From: Rhododendron vialii
Taxonomy: Eukaryota > Streptophyta > Magnoliopsida > Ericales > Ericaceae
Assembly: GCF_030253575.1 (NCBI RefSeq)
Contig: NC_080564.1
Location: 26,888,561 to 26,952,560, forward strand
Reading direction: 5' to 3'
DNA: 64,000 nucleotides
The stretch's first letter is position 1. Each line of letters opens with the position of its first letter. This document shows positions 1 to 11,867 of this stretch, piece after piece. The position numbers and the translations under genes were made by a program. A model generated the notes under the pieces. That model was not told the origin of the DNA. It ran no database searches and saw nothing but the letters and a program-made list of their open reading frames with translations.

Positions 1-1528
1 AAAATGTGTTTTTCTTCTTCCCCAAAATTGCAGTTTTAGTTACAGTTTGTACATTGAGAAAGTCTAAGTTCTCTGAGTTGGATGTATATACCTGTGATTT
101 CCATAGAGAATTTGTCTTTGAATGAATAAAGTTTGTTTTTTTGCTGCGAGTTTATATGTCTTAAGGGATTTATGGTGCTTGTTTTGTCAGTGTATTGCAA
201 TTATCAATTGTCAATTTTATAAATTGATTACTTATTCAGAGTTTTATATTCCATATGGAATTTGATTTCCAACTGGAATTTGTTTTTAAATATATAAAGT
301 TTCTATTTTGCCTGTGAGTTTAGATGGCTTGAAGGATTTGTGTGCTAATGTTTTGTGATTATACATTGTTGATTTCATAAATTAATTAGTTATTTATGGT
401 TTTATACTCCAACGCTATGGCAATACAATTTCTGTTCATGCGGTGAACTCATGGAAAATAATAACATGAACTATTTGTAATTAGAGTTGTTTGTGACACA
501 TTGTTAGATTTGAAATATCTATTCCATACTACATCTCATTATCATTCAATGATATTCCACCTCGAATGGCGATTAGTGTTCATTAGGTTTAATCACTCTC
601 TGACTATTCTTTTAGGATTCTAATTTTTCATGCATCGAATTTTATTAATCTTTTATAAGATTTTTGGATTTTTGCAGATTGCTTATTTGATTTTAAAAGT
701 AGAGTATGAAGTGGGGCTGCGAAGTGACCCAACAATCAACCCCAAAAGACAATGATCTCCTTACAGTACGGTTTGTTTTTTACCGTCTTTCAGTAAAATT
801 ACTTCTTTGTTATGGTTTTTTGATTGTGGAAGCATTAGTGCTTAAAACTTCGTCCTTCAATGACTGCAGGTTTACACTAATCAGTTGGAGCAATTCTACT
901 TGAGGGGGAAAAAAAGTAGTTGTCTTGGAAAGAAATGTGATTGATTGCTAATCGCTTAACTTATCTTGCGATCCCTTGAATTGAAATGTGATTCTTTTTA
1001 TTTACCAAACATTACTTTTGCTAATTACAAAGCAACGGCCTGGATGTAGTGTCCCACTAACTTATCTTGCAGTCTTTATAAATTGTATTCATGATTGGTT
1101 GTTTAAGAGTAAAAACTTTAATGACACCGCAACCAACCCACGCATGTGTGCTATATACCCCAATTTAAATTTGATATTTCCTTATTAGCTTTTCTGGTTT
1201 CAAGTATTCATCTAAGTTTAGTATTTCATTTTCCAGGGGTGATTCAATACTGAGCTTTTGTTCTAATTTTCTATTTGTCGAATAACTGTGTTCTTTTCCC
1301 TCTTTTGTTAGGTTTGAGTCCAATTTCTAAGATCTGATTCTTGAATCTCTAAACTGAGTTTCTGATTACTAAGATTGTTCTCCAAATGTTTACAAGAGCT
1401 GAATTTTGGATATTGAGTTCAATTCATTTATGTTGGTATAAGCCAAGCTATTATTCCAAAATTTTGAATTGTGAATTATTTAAAAAAAATTGTCAGAGTT
1501 TATTGTTTTACTTCCCTACTTCTTTTAG
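1..1528. other. AT-rich non-coding stretch, no recognised gene
   Basis: No open frame here resembles a known protein; short frames are interrupted and intron-like (T-rich tracts ending in AG). The stretch leads directly into kinase remnants at 1529, so it may be intron or filler sequence carried with them in one mobile unit that ends at 2623. Confidence 0.5.
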
Positions 1529-2133
1529 GTTGGTTGTTGGGAGTGCTTTATGCGTTGCTCCGGAAGTGTTGAAGAGGAACTATGGGAAGGAGATTGTTTG
1601 GAGTGCAGGAATCATCCTATACATCCTACTAAGCGGAGTGCCTAAAAGAATACATTTATTCTTGAGTATAATGTATCTTGAATACCTGTTCGGCCAGTTT
1701 GTGTTTGGACTATTTGAGTTGTTGCATTTGTCAAAATGGTCGCTCAGTTTCATGGAGTCCCAGTCGTTTCGCTCAGAACCAAGAATTTCTTATTGTATTA
1801 ACCAGCTTTTGTTTTCCAAGTGAATGACTTAAGCATCCCTCCTAATCCCTCTGTGAAATTTGGCTGTGTGTGATTTCATTGGCTGTGCTTGTGCCAAGCC
1901 CCTTTAGGATGCCTAAAGTCTAACTGATATGAAACCTATATCTCTCTGTCGAAATGAGATTTTGACTTCATTATTTTACCCGTGCATGCAGACATTTTCT
2001 TCAAACATCGAGAAAGACATCTTTGATGAGATTTTAAAAGGCCATATCGACTTTGAAAGCTCACCTTGGCGTTCTATATCAACTGGTGCGAAGGATATTA
2101 TCAGGAAAATTTTCAAAAGGCGGATAACTGCTG
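1529..2133 (+). pseudogene. Calcium-dependent protein kinase (CDPK) fragment, broken
   Basis: Two kinase exon remnants are visible. Exon-like piece 1 (about 1529-1643, after a TTTTAG acceptor) encodes kinase subdomains [24 protein letters not shown] then [16 protein letters not shown]. The conserved Asp of the DVWSAG motif is deleted. Piece 2 (about 1992-2133, after a TGCAG acceptor) encodes IFDEILKGHIDFESSPW and SISTGAKDIIRKI, then KRRITAA, which in intact CDPKs lies at the end of the kinase domain. The gap between pieces sits where plant CDPK genes carry an intron, after the GVPPFW motif, whose PPFW is lost. There is no ATP-binding lobe, catalytic loop, autoinhibitory region or EF hand nearby, so no working kinase is possible. 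The missing Asp and flanking stops mark it as decayed. It lies just upstream of a Helitron-like 3' end, consistent with gene-fragment capture, though simple decay of a local gene cannot be excluded. Confidence 0.8.
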
Positions 2134-2595
2134 CTCTGCCTCTCAAACATACCAACTACCAATAATCAACTGCTGCTGACCACCACCAATAATCAATTCC
2201 TCCTACATCTATTCATCGTCCTTCTTGGATAGATCATCAAGACTATGGGCAATTTTCAAAAGTAAGATCACTTTATTATCCAATGGCTTGTATGAGAGGG
2301 TTGTAGGAATGCAATGCATTGGGGGATCCAATATTCAAAGCGTTAGTAGGTCTCTATTGTTGAAGATGATATACTTCTAGCTAACTTTTAATTTTTGAAT
2401 TAGGTCGTGAGCTTGTAAATAGACTACGCATTGTGTCGTCCATATATGAATCAACTAATGGTTTTGCTACTTTGATCAATCTATGTAATATATCTTCCTA
2501 CATATTTCCATATTCTTCTATTGCTTCCGGCTCTAAAATTACAAATAAGATATATCAAGCCTAAATCAAAATTTGTTCCCTTCAACGGGCATGCA
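2134..2595. other. Non-coding, inside the putative Helitron
   Basis: Between the kinase remnant and the hairpin terminus there is no recognised coding sequence. A short run of CTGCTGACC/ACCACC-like repeats follows the kinase piece at about 2165-2190. Confidence 0.4.
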
Positions 2596-2623
2596 TTCGT
2601 GCTGTGCACGAAGGTGCACCTAG
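2596..2623 (+). mobile_element. Probable Helitron 3' terminus
   Basis: A 7-bp stem (TTCGTGC / GCACGAA, loop TGT, 2596-2612) is followed by seven bases and then CTAG at 2620-2623, with T as the next base. A short GC-rich hairpin just before CTRR, with insertion between A/G and T, is the hallmark of Helitron 3' ends. The matching 5' TC end was not located and may be in the first 2 kb or outside the window. Confidence 0.6.
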
Positions 2624-2644
2624 TTTGTTAAGAAACTTTAGAAT

Positions 2645-3012
2645 AGGTCTCTCAATGGGCCGGATTCGATCCGGATTCAACAAATCCAAATTCGATAAGA
2701 CTCGAATCCGATTCGGATCCGATAAGACTCAAATCCATTAGTAGTAATCCTGATCCGGATCCGAAAAATTCGGATCCGATCCGAAAACTTTTTTACTTCA
2801 AAAATTTTAGCAAAAAAAATTTAAAATAAAAATACAACTTCTTAAACCTTTTTTTTTTCAAAATAAAAAATTTTAATGTTTTTTTAAAAAAAATTAAAAA
2901 ATAAAGTTCGGATTCGAATTGATAACGGATTTAATCCGAATCCAATCTGATCCGAATTTGGATTACCGGATTCGGATTATCGGATCGACATTATCGGATC
3001 CGGTCCATTACC
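2645..3012. mobile_element. hAT-type MITE rich in GGATCCGAT motifs
   Basis: The unit is built from degenerate GGATCCGAT / ATCGGATCC motifs in both orientations. Its ends are related inverted repeats (AGGTCTCTCAATGGGCCGGAT against GGTAATGGACCGGAT read from the right). Flanks TTTAGAAT (2637) and TATAGAGG (3013) are an imperfect 8-bp duplication. A related unoccupied site, TTTAGAGG followed by the same downstream sequence, is seen at about 11447. It belongs to the same general class as 34112-34298. Confidence 0.65.
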
Positions 3013-3160
3013 TATAGAGGACGTTGTCAGTTAAATTAACCCAAGCGAAACAAATCCCAAGCACCATCAACATGCAGCATTCTGTTTCTGGATCGATGTG
3101 TGTTTCGGAAAGTTTTCGGCCTAAAGATTGCGTGAAAATCTTGAAGATTCGCATGCTTTA

Positions 3161-3657
3161 GGGCATCTCTAGTATGTGGTTAGATGTGTTTTAGCTCAAA
3201 AATTTTCTAACATAACCAACCATACCCATTTTTGTGTTTTCTACAGGGTTACGTAAATGTGGTGTTAACTCTAATAAACAATGCTTGTTGAGATAACTGT
3301 GGCAACACCATTAAAGAGAGAAAGGGAGCAGAGAGAGATAGACACAGGAGAGAAATGAATGCAACACTTTTTGAAAAAAATCTTTAAAAAAGTAGTAGGA
3401 ATAATAAATGGAGAAAGATAGAAAAATAAATGACCGGAAGCAAGGGGAATTTAAAGGAAATCTTTTGAAAAATACTTTTCAAAAAGTGTTCCAAACAAGG
3501 CTGAAATGAAATGAAATATCTCATGCCGTGTGTCAGGTGGGAGGTAGGGGAAGGAGAGAGAAAGGTAAAGAATAGAAAAGGTGCGAGGGTGGAGACTGGA
3601 GTGCTTAAAATGTACACTATACGCATAGTAATTATAGGGAGTGCATTAGAGATTCTC
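3161..3657. mobile_element. Tourist-like MITE candidate
   Basis: It is bounded by TTA on both sides. Terminal repeats read GGGCATCTCTAGT on the left and GAGAATCTCTAATG read inward from the right. It contains no convincing gene. The 3-bp TTA duplication fits the PIF/Harbinger superfamily, and the internal sequence is purine-rich. Confidence 0.5.
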
Positions 3658-3660
3658 TTA

Positions 3661-4375
3661 CGATAGCTTGAAATAGTACATTAGAAATACTGGTATAGGC
3701 ACAATTGGATTTTGGCTCTAGAATTTGCATTACCCCCTTTCATGTCAAAGATACCGTAATGAGCGAGAGAGCACGCTAAAAGCTTGTACAGCTAAATGCA
3801 TTCTAAATATATTAAAGTTGGTGGATGGCTGGACACACTATTCTCTGAAAAAATGTAAAAAGATTTGCATAAGCGTGTGGGATACCTATACTGTTATAAG
3901 TTGCCTAATGGTTTGTAATTATTATACATTTACACTTACAAGTTTTGGGATTATGTTAATTATTCTACGCTTCTGCATACTTCGATTTATTTTCATGAAA
4001 ATGGCAATGATGTCGGAAATCTCTAAACTACTTTATCAATAGGCCTTCTTAGCCGATCACGACTTCCAAGGTCAATTTTGGAATTGTAACAGAAGTGGTA
4101 TCAAAGCATGTACATGAGACTGGCAAAACCCACCTCTGTAGCTATTTTACCGAATTAAAGGCACAAAAACAGTTTGCAACAGTCTCAGAAAACAGGAAGC
4201 TATTTTTTCTTTTCGAAAAATCCTCTCTACATCTACCAAGTAACTATTCACGAGCAAAAGATGAAAATATTGTTCTTTCTCTCTCTCCTCCCTACCACTC
4301 CCGGGAGTGGATCCTCTGTCCCACTGTACCCGAGTACCTTACAACGTCGTTTTGGCCGGGAAACACAAGCAAAAT
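3661..4375. other. No recognised feature
   Basis: Open frames here lack family motifs and start within low-complexity AT-rich sequence. I see nothing that supports a gene. Confidence 0.4.
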
Positions 4376-4597
4376 TTTTATTTTGGTTCTATGGTTCTCT
4401 TAGGGTTCTCATTGAAAGCCCTAGAGCCAAATATTAATTATAACCCTTTAGGATAAAATGATCAAAAAAATACGATCTTTGCACCGATTCAAACGGATTA
4501 AAAATTGGAGCACTTAATTTTATTAGGCTATTTATATATTGGCTCTAAGGCTTTCAATGAGAACCCTAAGAGAACCATAAAACCAAATAAAGTTTCC
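4376..4597. repeat. Inverted-repeat MITE, about 220 bp
   Basis: The left arm contains GGTTCTATGGTTCTCTTAGG and then TTCTCATTGAAAGCCCTAGAGCCAA. The right arm is its reverse complement with few changes (TTGGCTCTAAGGCTTTC, AATGAGAACCCTAAGAG, AACCATAAAACCAAAT). The spacer is about 75 bp. No clear target duplication was found. Confidence 0.7.
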
Positions 4598-5550
4598 TTA
4601 TTGCTGTACAAAACGTTGTCGCAAGGGACTCGGACAGGCAGAGTATTTTTTTATACTGTTTAATGGGAATAGAGAAGAGTAGTAGAGAGGTTGGTGTGGT
4701 GGGAGAGAAAATAATGGATAGATAAAATAGAAAAGGTGCTTCTTTACTAGGTATTTAAGCTATTGTTGATGTAGATGCTCAAGTCAACAATTTACTTTAT
4801 TAACATTCTCTTATATGTATGAGAAGAGGAGAATATGTAGCAGTACAGTGTTGGATTGTGAATACACAAAACCAGTTAATAAAGTTGAGGAGAGTGTAAT
4901 AAGTGGAACTTATCTGAAGAGCAGCATGTTTTTGAGCATCTGCAACCCTACTAGTCAAATAAAAACTACTCAAAATTACCAAAAAGATACAATCTTTACT
5001 TTACCGACCAATTTTTTCACCAATCCATTCCAACCCTACCCTCCATTATTCCTACCAATGCTCGAGTCAGCAACACCTATCCATTCCTCCTGCCCGCGCG
5101 TACACCACACGGTGAGAGTAGATCTCACTCGCCGGCGTCAAATGGCGCATGAGAGCTGTTCCGGTGGAATTTCAAGGTCGGCCTTTTACCATCGTCATCG
5201 TCTCTTCTTCGCGACACAACCTCGTGGTCAAAAATAATTTTCGACCACTTTGACATACCGGCCAAAGTGAAATATGAAACTTCTGGGAATTTTAGTCATT
5301 TCTGACCAATTTAGTAAGGGTCTACGTAGTTATTCACTGAAATTCGACGGGACTCGGTTGCTGGTGGTATGGCATATACTTTGGCTTTGGTGATTGTAAG
5401 TCTTGATCTCCCATCCTTTCTCATGCATCTTCTCTGGTCTTAATTATACTACTATGAACAGTTTCTGCGTTACTTACTAGCCCCTTGAATGATCAGGACT
5501 TACCTGATTCCACATACCAAATGCCAGAACCATTTCAGATTGTCATCAGA

Positions 5551-5590
<40 letters not shown>

Positions 5591-6034
5591 GCGCGCGCGA
5601 GCACACACGTGCGGGCGGAAAACCATCCTTTGGGCTGGGAGAGTAGCTCTACAACAAGTATCGAATTGTTGTTTGATTTATATCATTCCTTTTGCATTTT
5701 ATAAGATAAACACAGCGAAAATTGACAAGCTGTTTTTCTTCTATTGTGTTCTTCAGAAAGAGAAGATTTCACAAACATTACGGCTGAGTTTATTATTTTA
5801 CAAGAACCACATGTTGCAAAGGAAAGAGTAACATCTGGATTCTTACAATCTAGACAGTTTTTACACGGATACCTCTAAAAATCAAGGATGTGATAAGGAA
5901 AATAAACTGGAAAAAATGGAAGGATCTGACCATTGTGAGCGGTTACTTGTCTATTTCCTTACCCAAGTTCTTGTTCCAGCTCCAAATATAGCCTAAAGAG
6001 GTTTGATAGGGTCTGACAACTATTCATGAAAGTG
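4598..6034. other. Non-coding stretch with a CT microsatellite
   Basis: The region downstream of EDS1 holds no recognised gene. The only clear structure is a (CT)n tract at about 5552-5586 followed by an alternating GCGC run. The longest frame (about 4815-5237) lacks family motifs. Confidence 0.5.
5552..5600. repeat. (CT)n microsatellite with GCGC run
   Basis: About 17 CT units are followed directly by GTGCGCGCGCGCG. The pyrimidine/purine alternation makes it a likely polymorphic marker. Confidence 0.9.
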
Positions 6035-6072
6035 TCCATGAAAAGGTAACGGATCCGTTACCTTTTCATGGA
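6035..6072. repeat. Perfect 38-bp palindrome just downstream of EDS1
   Basis: The arms TCCATGAAAAGGTAACGGA and TCCGTTACCTTTTCATGGA are exact reverse complements with no spacer, centred on GGATCC at 6051-6056. It begins about 40 bp past the EDS1 stop codon on the minus strand, so it would form a hairpin in the 3' UTR if transcribed. Confidence 0.9.
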
Positions 6073-6112
6073 TAGTTGTCATGGATAACATTTTCGCAGC
6101 CGAAATGTTCAT

Positions 6113-9100
6113 TCAGTTTCTCATAAGCCCAGCAATGCAGGATTTTTCCCTATGCTGAAAAGGGAGCGTTTTCCACCACTTGGAAAATGTCGACTCGTCC
6201 AAGATCACATCCTTTCCGATCTCCCCATGTTTAAGCCATTTGAATAGATCTGTCTCTAATTGCACAATCTCCTCCTTCATCTCTTCAAACTTCTTATTGC
6301 TACTTCTAAGTTCCTCCACTGCAGCCCAAAAGCAGGATTCTGAGCAGGATCCTTTTCCCGTTCTTTCAGCATGTTCGCGCCACCGTTGGGTGAATCTGTA
6401 TCGTTTCGGCCTACCCATGGTCTTGTAGGGTCCGGTGTCATCGTTCTTTAAGTGTCTGTAGTAATTGGCAATATCTAGAGGCTCCACCAATCTTCTGTAC
6501 TCGGTTCCAAGCTTTATCCAGTCTTCCCGCCCCTCAAATTCGCCCGGAAGTTCGTACTTTTTCAACATTTCTATAATTTCGTCCCACATGCCCGTTAACT
6601 CTTGCCTATTAACGTTGGCAAGAAAGTCCTCAACATCATTTTGTAACTTGAAGGAATCATAATACCCCACCTTGCGAACTTCCCTTTCACTTTGGTATTT
6701 CCGGATGCTTCTGAGTCTTTTTTCGATCTCAGTCTTGTTCCGGTTTATCTTGTCGTGGTTTCCCTGTTTTTGCTTTTGCAGTTCACCTGCAGCACGAAGA
6801 CACAGCCTACCTCTTGTGCTCTGGAATTCCAAGCACTAGAAATTAGATAACCTTCCAAACAATCCAAACAAAAGTTGATACTAGACTGTTGGGATTGATT
6901 TTTTTTTTTTTTTTTCTCTCTGAACATATCAAACTTGTGTGGTGATACGTTCTCGGAAAATTCTTTGAAAGAAATCCACTTTCCAGGAAATGCAAGATGA
7001 TTTTGGCTGATTCAGTAACAGTTTAAGAATCAGTTTTATCAGTATAATTTCATATTTTGTATTTGACAATACCAGCACCCATTCTGTCTGATTTTTGAAA
7101 ATTAGCTAACATCCTTTTAATGTTGTCCCAAAGACGGTTTCTCTTGTAAAAATATCAGTAAATTACTTTTCCAAAAACCGTAAACCAACGTATTTTCTGA
7201 GAAATGTTCACCAAACTGAATTTTCAAAACCTGTTTACTCAGAAAAAATGAAATGGATTCTAAAAAGATTAGTGTTTTTGAACTTCTTCTTGTTTTAGCT
7301 CCTGAAAAAACAAAGAACCAATACTCGATTTCATACTTTTCAGCAATCAAGTCTGCAAAACGAAATAGGAGACTCCAACAGCAGGAGGAGAAAGAAGGGT
7401 TGAAACTCACCACGCCAAGGTCATTCAAGGCTGTGTTAAGGTTTCCTATCTCTCCCTCTACGCTCGCATTTGAGGACAAAGGAAGCTCTTTGAAATGATC
7501 ATCCACGTAGGCCACATTTTGCATTTCTAAGCTTCCTTGCAGTTCATTTTCATACCCCAGATGTTCCTTTAGACTTTTACCAGCCACCTCTGTGATTTCT
7601 GCTTCACATTGCAACTGACAACTATAGAACAAAATTTGCAACACTGCATCCGAATTCTTCGCAACAACCAGCTTTCCATTCCCAGTGCAGAAGATATAGG
7701 TACCAAAAGGCCTGTAAGGGCTTAGTTCTATGCAGCTGGTTAGAGTTTCCAGCAACGAGTTTGTAGACCCCATCAAACTGCACGCGATATTGCTGGCAAC
7801 AGACCATACATTCCTCATCACTTCCGTAAAGAAATCTGAAGCTTCCTTGGCCATTGCAACGGAATCGTTTCCAAAATATGAGGATCTTGGATTGAAAAAG
7901 TGGAGAACGGGCTGAAGTTTTCCTCCAATGGAGGAGAGAGGAGCAAGCATTAGGCGAGGGACAATGTCATACCTCATGACGAAGTGTATGAAGTAAGTAT
8001 CCCAGTTCTCCCTCCTTACTGCATGTGGAATGATGCGGTCACCAACTAGAGGGGACCCAAAAGTTACACAGAGAGGGGTCATAGGACTGCTGCTTTTCCT
8101 TACGTACTCCTCTAAGAACCAAAAGGTTGCAAGAATGGCCGTTGGGCCGCCTGAGGAATGCCCTGCAAAAACTATCTGCTTCTTCTCGGCCACTGCTTTA
8201 TTGACCTGGGAATTACATGCACATTTTACTTGGTTTTCAACATTGAGACAGCGGATTTGACGATTAGTACTATTACTGTTATGTCCACCAGCTAAATAAA
8301 ATCTCCTTTGAATCTGGTGCTTGTTTTTCTTTTCTCTATTTTTGTCTCACTTCCAGGGTTTTGGGCATTCTTTGCAAATGAAATTTGGTGTTCTCTGTTG
8401 ATCTATGAAATACTTCTTGATGCAATGAAGGAACTACTGGACAATTAATCTATACTAGTGATTGACAGATGCACTGAAAGTAACAAGATTCTGCACAGAA
8501 ACTCTGTAAGGGACTTGGTCTTATTTCAGGGTGTAGAAAAGTGATTTCACAGGTTTCCAAGGCTACCAGTATAATTAACACTACTGTCTATTCACTGAAA
8601 CTCTGTAAGCCCTGATTTGCAGGACAAAATGAACTGATTCTATTGGGATATCCTTGGACAGTTGCTTGATCTAGGCCAACATTTCTCGGCATCGTTTGAT
8701 ATGCTACTTCCTTTCCCCTCAAGTCTCTTGCGTTACGTACGTATGCTTCTTTTCCCTTTTTATTTCATTTACTGGTGCAACATTTCTTGTCATGCTTCAT
8801 CTGAGTTTGATTTGAAGAATGGTTAAAAGCAAATACAAGGATTAAATTTATAATACCTCATTTTCAAATGAAGTTGTTTTGAGAATGAATTCAAATCTCC
8901 GGAAAAAGGCTTCATTCACCGCGGCTACTTCATCGTTGCTTATACTCCTGAGGGAAGGAAACAGATTGAGATCGGCCTTCATATCTCCGAAAGACCTGCT
9001 GCTGAACCAATTCTCCACAGACCATGACCCTGGGAAGCTGAAAACAGCTTCGGATGAGCCGCGGCTTTTCTCGTAGAGATACGGCTTCCCAGAAGCCCTG

Positions 9101-9198
9101 TGAGCCTTCAAGGAAAGGGAACAAGCTTTCTTGATGAGCTCTTCTCTCATCCCTATGGTCTCTCCAAGTCTCCCTCCCACCATCTTCTGTTTCTCCAT
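6113..9198 (-). CDS. EDS1: EDS1 lipase-like immune regulator, 3 exons, 614 aa
   Basis: Exons on the minus strand: 9198-8857, 8205-7411, 6820-6113, all phase 0 with GT-AG introns of 651 and 590 bp. The joined frame encodes 614 residues, normal for the family. Residues 1-379 form an alpha/beta-hydrolase lipase-like domain with GHSSGG around Ser131, FGSPLVGD, and RYDIVPR with Asp194. His329 in the KEHLGYE segment aligns by position with the third triad residue. The C-terminal EP domain (exon 3) shows GYYDSFK, the FLANVNRQELTG helix, YRRLVEPLDIANYYRHLK and DDTGPY. EDS1 forms exclusive heterodimers with PAD4 or SAG101 in nucleus and cytoplasm to relay TIR-NLR immune receptor signals and support salicylic acid defence. 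Known EDS1 does not need hydrolase activity despite the retained triad. The start at 9198 gives the usual short N-terminus before the GMREELIKKA helix. No frameshift is visible. PAD4 or SAG101 is less likely, given the intron layout and EP motifs. Confidence 0.95.
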
Positions 9199-10595
9199 GC
9201 TTCAGCAGTTTGCATAGGCTTATGGCTTTCTTGTTCTCTCTTTTTCCTTGCATTTGTAGTGCGAGGGAGAATAATGGCTAGTGGTGAATTACTGCAGTGT
9301 CCCTTTCCGAGGTTGATTTCTGGTTTTTGTGTTAATGTTAAATTGTTAATGGCGAGATTTGGGGGGCTCTTTTTGTCATTCGAATCATTGACTTGAAGGC
9401 TGCTTGACTTGTGTTGGAAAATGCTTGGAACTTATACTTTCAAAGCAGATGACCAAAAGACCCTCCCCTATTGGTTACAAGCCATTGGGTTGGTGGACCA
9501 TCGCATCCCCTTTGGTAGTGTTCTGCTACAGAAATGCATATCAAGGGCAGCTGGTCTTCTTTTTCCATCTCTAATTTGCTCGGAAATTTCCATAGGCACT
9601 GTTTAGAGATCCCATGTTTTGTTCAAACTCATCTCTCTGATTCTGCCGTGTATTGGTATTTTGGCATCCCAAAGAAGAGGTTTAACATTAAAAAAAAGAA
9701 ATGGTTTGACCGATGGGGTGTCCACAAGGCCTACGACTTAGGGGTTTGCTTCCTCCTAACTAAGGCTTTAGGTTCAAAAACGTTGAGGTGTTATCAACTC
9801 TTTTAGGGTCAATATATGCAAAGTTTTGCTCTAACTTTAATCCTCGCCATATCATCAATTAATGTTTTTCTATTGTCAGTATAAAAGTAGCGGAAGCAAA
9901 ACTCAACCAACCACTTCTCTTTGCTCGGGGGGATTGAACATGATCAGCAATATCATTGTGTATCTTTTTTCGCTTCCAATTTAAAAACTCAAAAGTTCAC
10001 AAAAGACATGGTCTATCTTCCTAGAGCAGTCTAATTCACACAAAATAATAATAAGTTGTTAATATATTCCAATAAGAGATTGAAAGCCTCTTTGGAGAGG
10101 ATTTCATGAGAAAAGAAAAGAAATTAAAAGAAAGAGTATTCTCTCCCTTGTTTGGAAGGCCCAAGAGGTGAGAAATGGTGAGAGAGAGTGAGAATCAAGA
10201 ACCTCTCAATGAGCCATTTTCGTTTCTCACCAAAAGTGATGAGGATTTGGAGAGCAAGAGAAAGGGGAAGGATCCAAATAAAATAATGAGAAAGTCTAAT
10301 CTTTTCTTTTATTTTCTTTTCTTTCCTTTTCTCACGAGTAAATTAAATCACAACTCTTTCTTTTCTTTTCTTTTCTTTTCCCACCTAGGTTAGGTTGCTA
10401 AAGGGGTTGTAAAAGTGAGTCAAGGGGAGTAGGAAAATGTTTGTCTGGTTGTGAATGTGAAGGGGGGACTTTTGGTTGGGGGAATAATGAAGGGGCCCTT
10501 GAAATGAAAAAAAGAGGGGCAACATTGGACATTTTGGAATAGCCATGTTGGTGACGGCGTCAACTTCTGTTAAACCATTTAGGAGTAAATTGTAA
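9199..10595. other. EDS1 upstream region, no further gene
   Basis: The sequence immediately 5' of EDS1 would hold its promoter. Short plus-strand frames at 9100-9806 overlap the EDS1 start or lack family motifs. A TTTTC/GAAAAG-rich stretch runs from about 10100 to 10390, and an A-rich region precedes the MITE at 10596. Confidence 0.5.
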
Positions 10596-11363
10596 AGTCA
10601 TCCACGGTGGTATAATCAAATGTCAATTGTTTTTAAAGTTAACAATGTTGGTGCAAAAGATTACTCACAATGGTATAATCAAACTTAGCAACATCCTTAG
10701 AAATAATCAAATTTTAAGTTTTGGATAACCAAAACTAACAACCTTTTTCAATAATCAAAATTTGTGGATCCTACACCACATAAGTTAACTAGTTTCAAAA
10801 TTTGTATACATACATGTTTCAACTAGTATTTTCTTCTTTCCATCTTCGCCCACTTTTTTTTTTTGGTTAAAAAAATAAAATTGAAGAATAAAAATTTTAT
10901 GTAGCCAAGCTTTTTCGCTACTCTATATCTTTTTCACTTCGTCAACAAACTATTTCTCATTCTTTTCATCCAAAAGTGAAACTCATATCTCTCGATCATC
11001 TACAATTCAATCTATCGTCGCCGGATTAAGGTGTTTCACTCTTCTTTCCTGTTTCTACTACCCACCCCCGAAAAAAAAATTCATAATAAAAGGGAAGGAA
11101 GTCACCGATTTTTTTTTCAAAATTAAGAAAGGGAATCGATATATTTTAACTCATAAAAAACGTAAATTGAGAGAAGTGAATGACGGGAAACAAGGGAGAG
11201 AGAGATAATGAAATTGTAGTGGACCTCATATTTTGATTATGGACTAGAAGTGACCATAGAGAAGCTTAACATTGTTAAGCTTAGCAACCTCTTAAGTGAA
11301 TAATCAAAAGCTGATGTGTCAACTTTTGGTTATCCTTTTTTGATTATACCACTATGAATGGCC
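10596..11363. mobile_element. MITE with ATAATCAAA-type ends
   Basis: It is flanked by TAA on both sides (10593, 11364). Ends are AGTCATCCACGGTGGTATAA and, read inward from the right, GGCCATTCATAGTGGTATAA. A second internal copy of the end sequence occurs at about 10655-10690, and related AATAATCAA blocks recur inside. It has no coding capacity, so it is probably a non-autonomous DNA transposon of Harbinger type, with moderate certainty on the superfamily. Confidence 0.6.
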
Positions 11364-11389
11364 TAAGAGGTTAATGGTGTAACTTGAGG

Positions 11390-11393
<4 letters not shown>

Positions 11394-11420
<27 letters not shown>
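11394..11420. repeat. (GA)n microsatellite
   Basis: An uninterrupted GA run of about 13 units. Confidence 0.9.
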
Positions 11421-11427
<7 letters not shown>

Positions 11428-11867
11428 TATTTTTTAGTAGAAAACTTTAGAGGACGTCAGTGAAATTAACCCAAGCGAAACAGATTCCACTATTCCAGGA
11501 GACACTGACAATAATGTCTTAAGTGTCAATTAGCAGAATACATCGTACCAACATAGTAGCGTTAGCCGATCTGCTACATTGAGTAAATTACTTTTCAAAT
11601 GATAACAAAAATTTACATTTCAACTAGAATCTGTGAAAAAATGTTTGAATAATATGTGCCAAGATTCTGCGAAAGGATCATCTCAAGTTTTTGAGTTCTA
11701 TATTCTACCGTTCTTTTCTAACACAGTGTTTGGTCACGGTTGTGAAAACAGCCAAAAAAGCTGAACAAGAAAGACATCATGGAGGGGGAAAAGTCCTCCA
11801 AAAAAAAAAACTGGAAGAGAATAGTATTAGTTAGAGAAGGCACTGCATTTGTTAGCTGAACAGCTCA

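Noticed and set aside
706..1188. Small frames at the left edge as upstream CDPK exons
   Set aside because: No kinase motif from subdomains I-VII can be read there.
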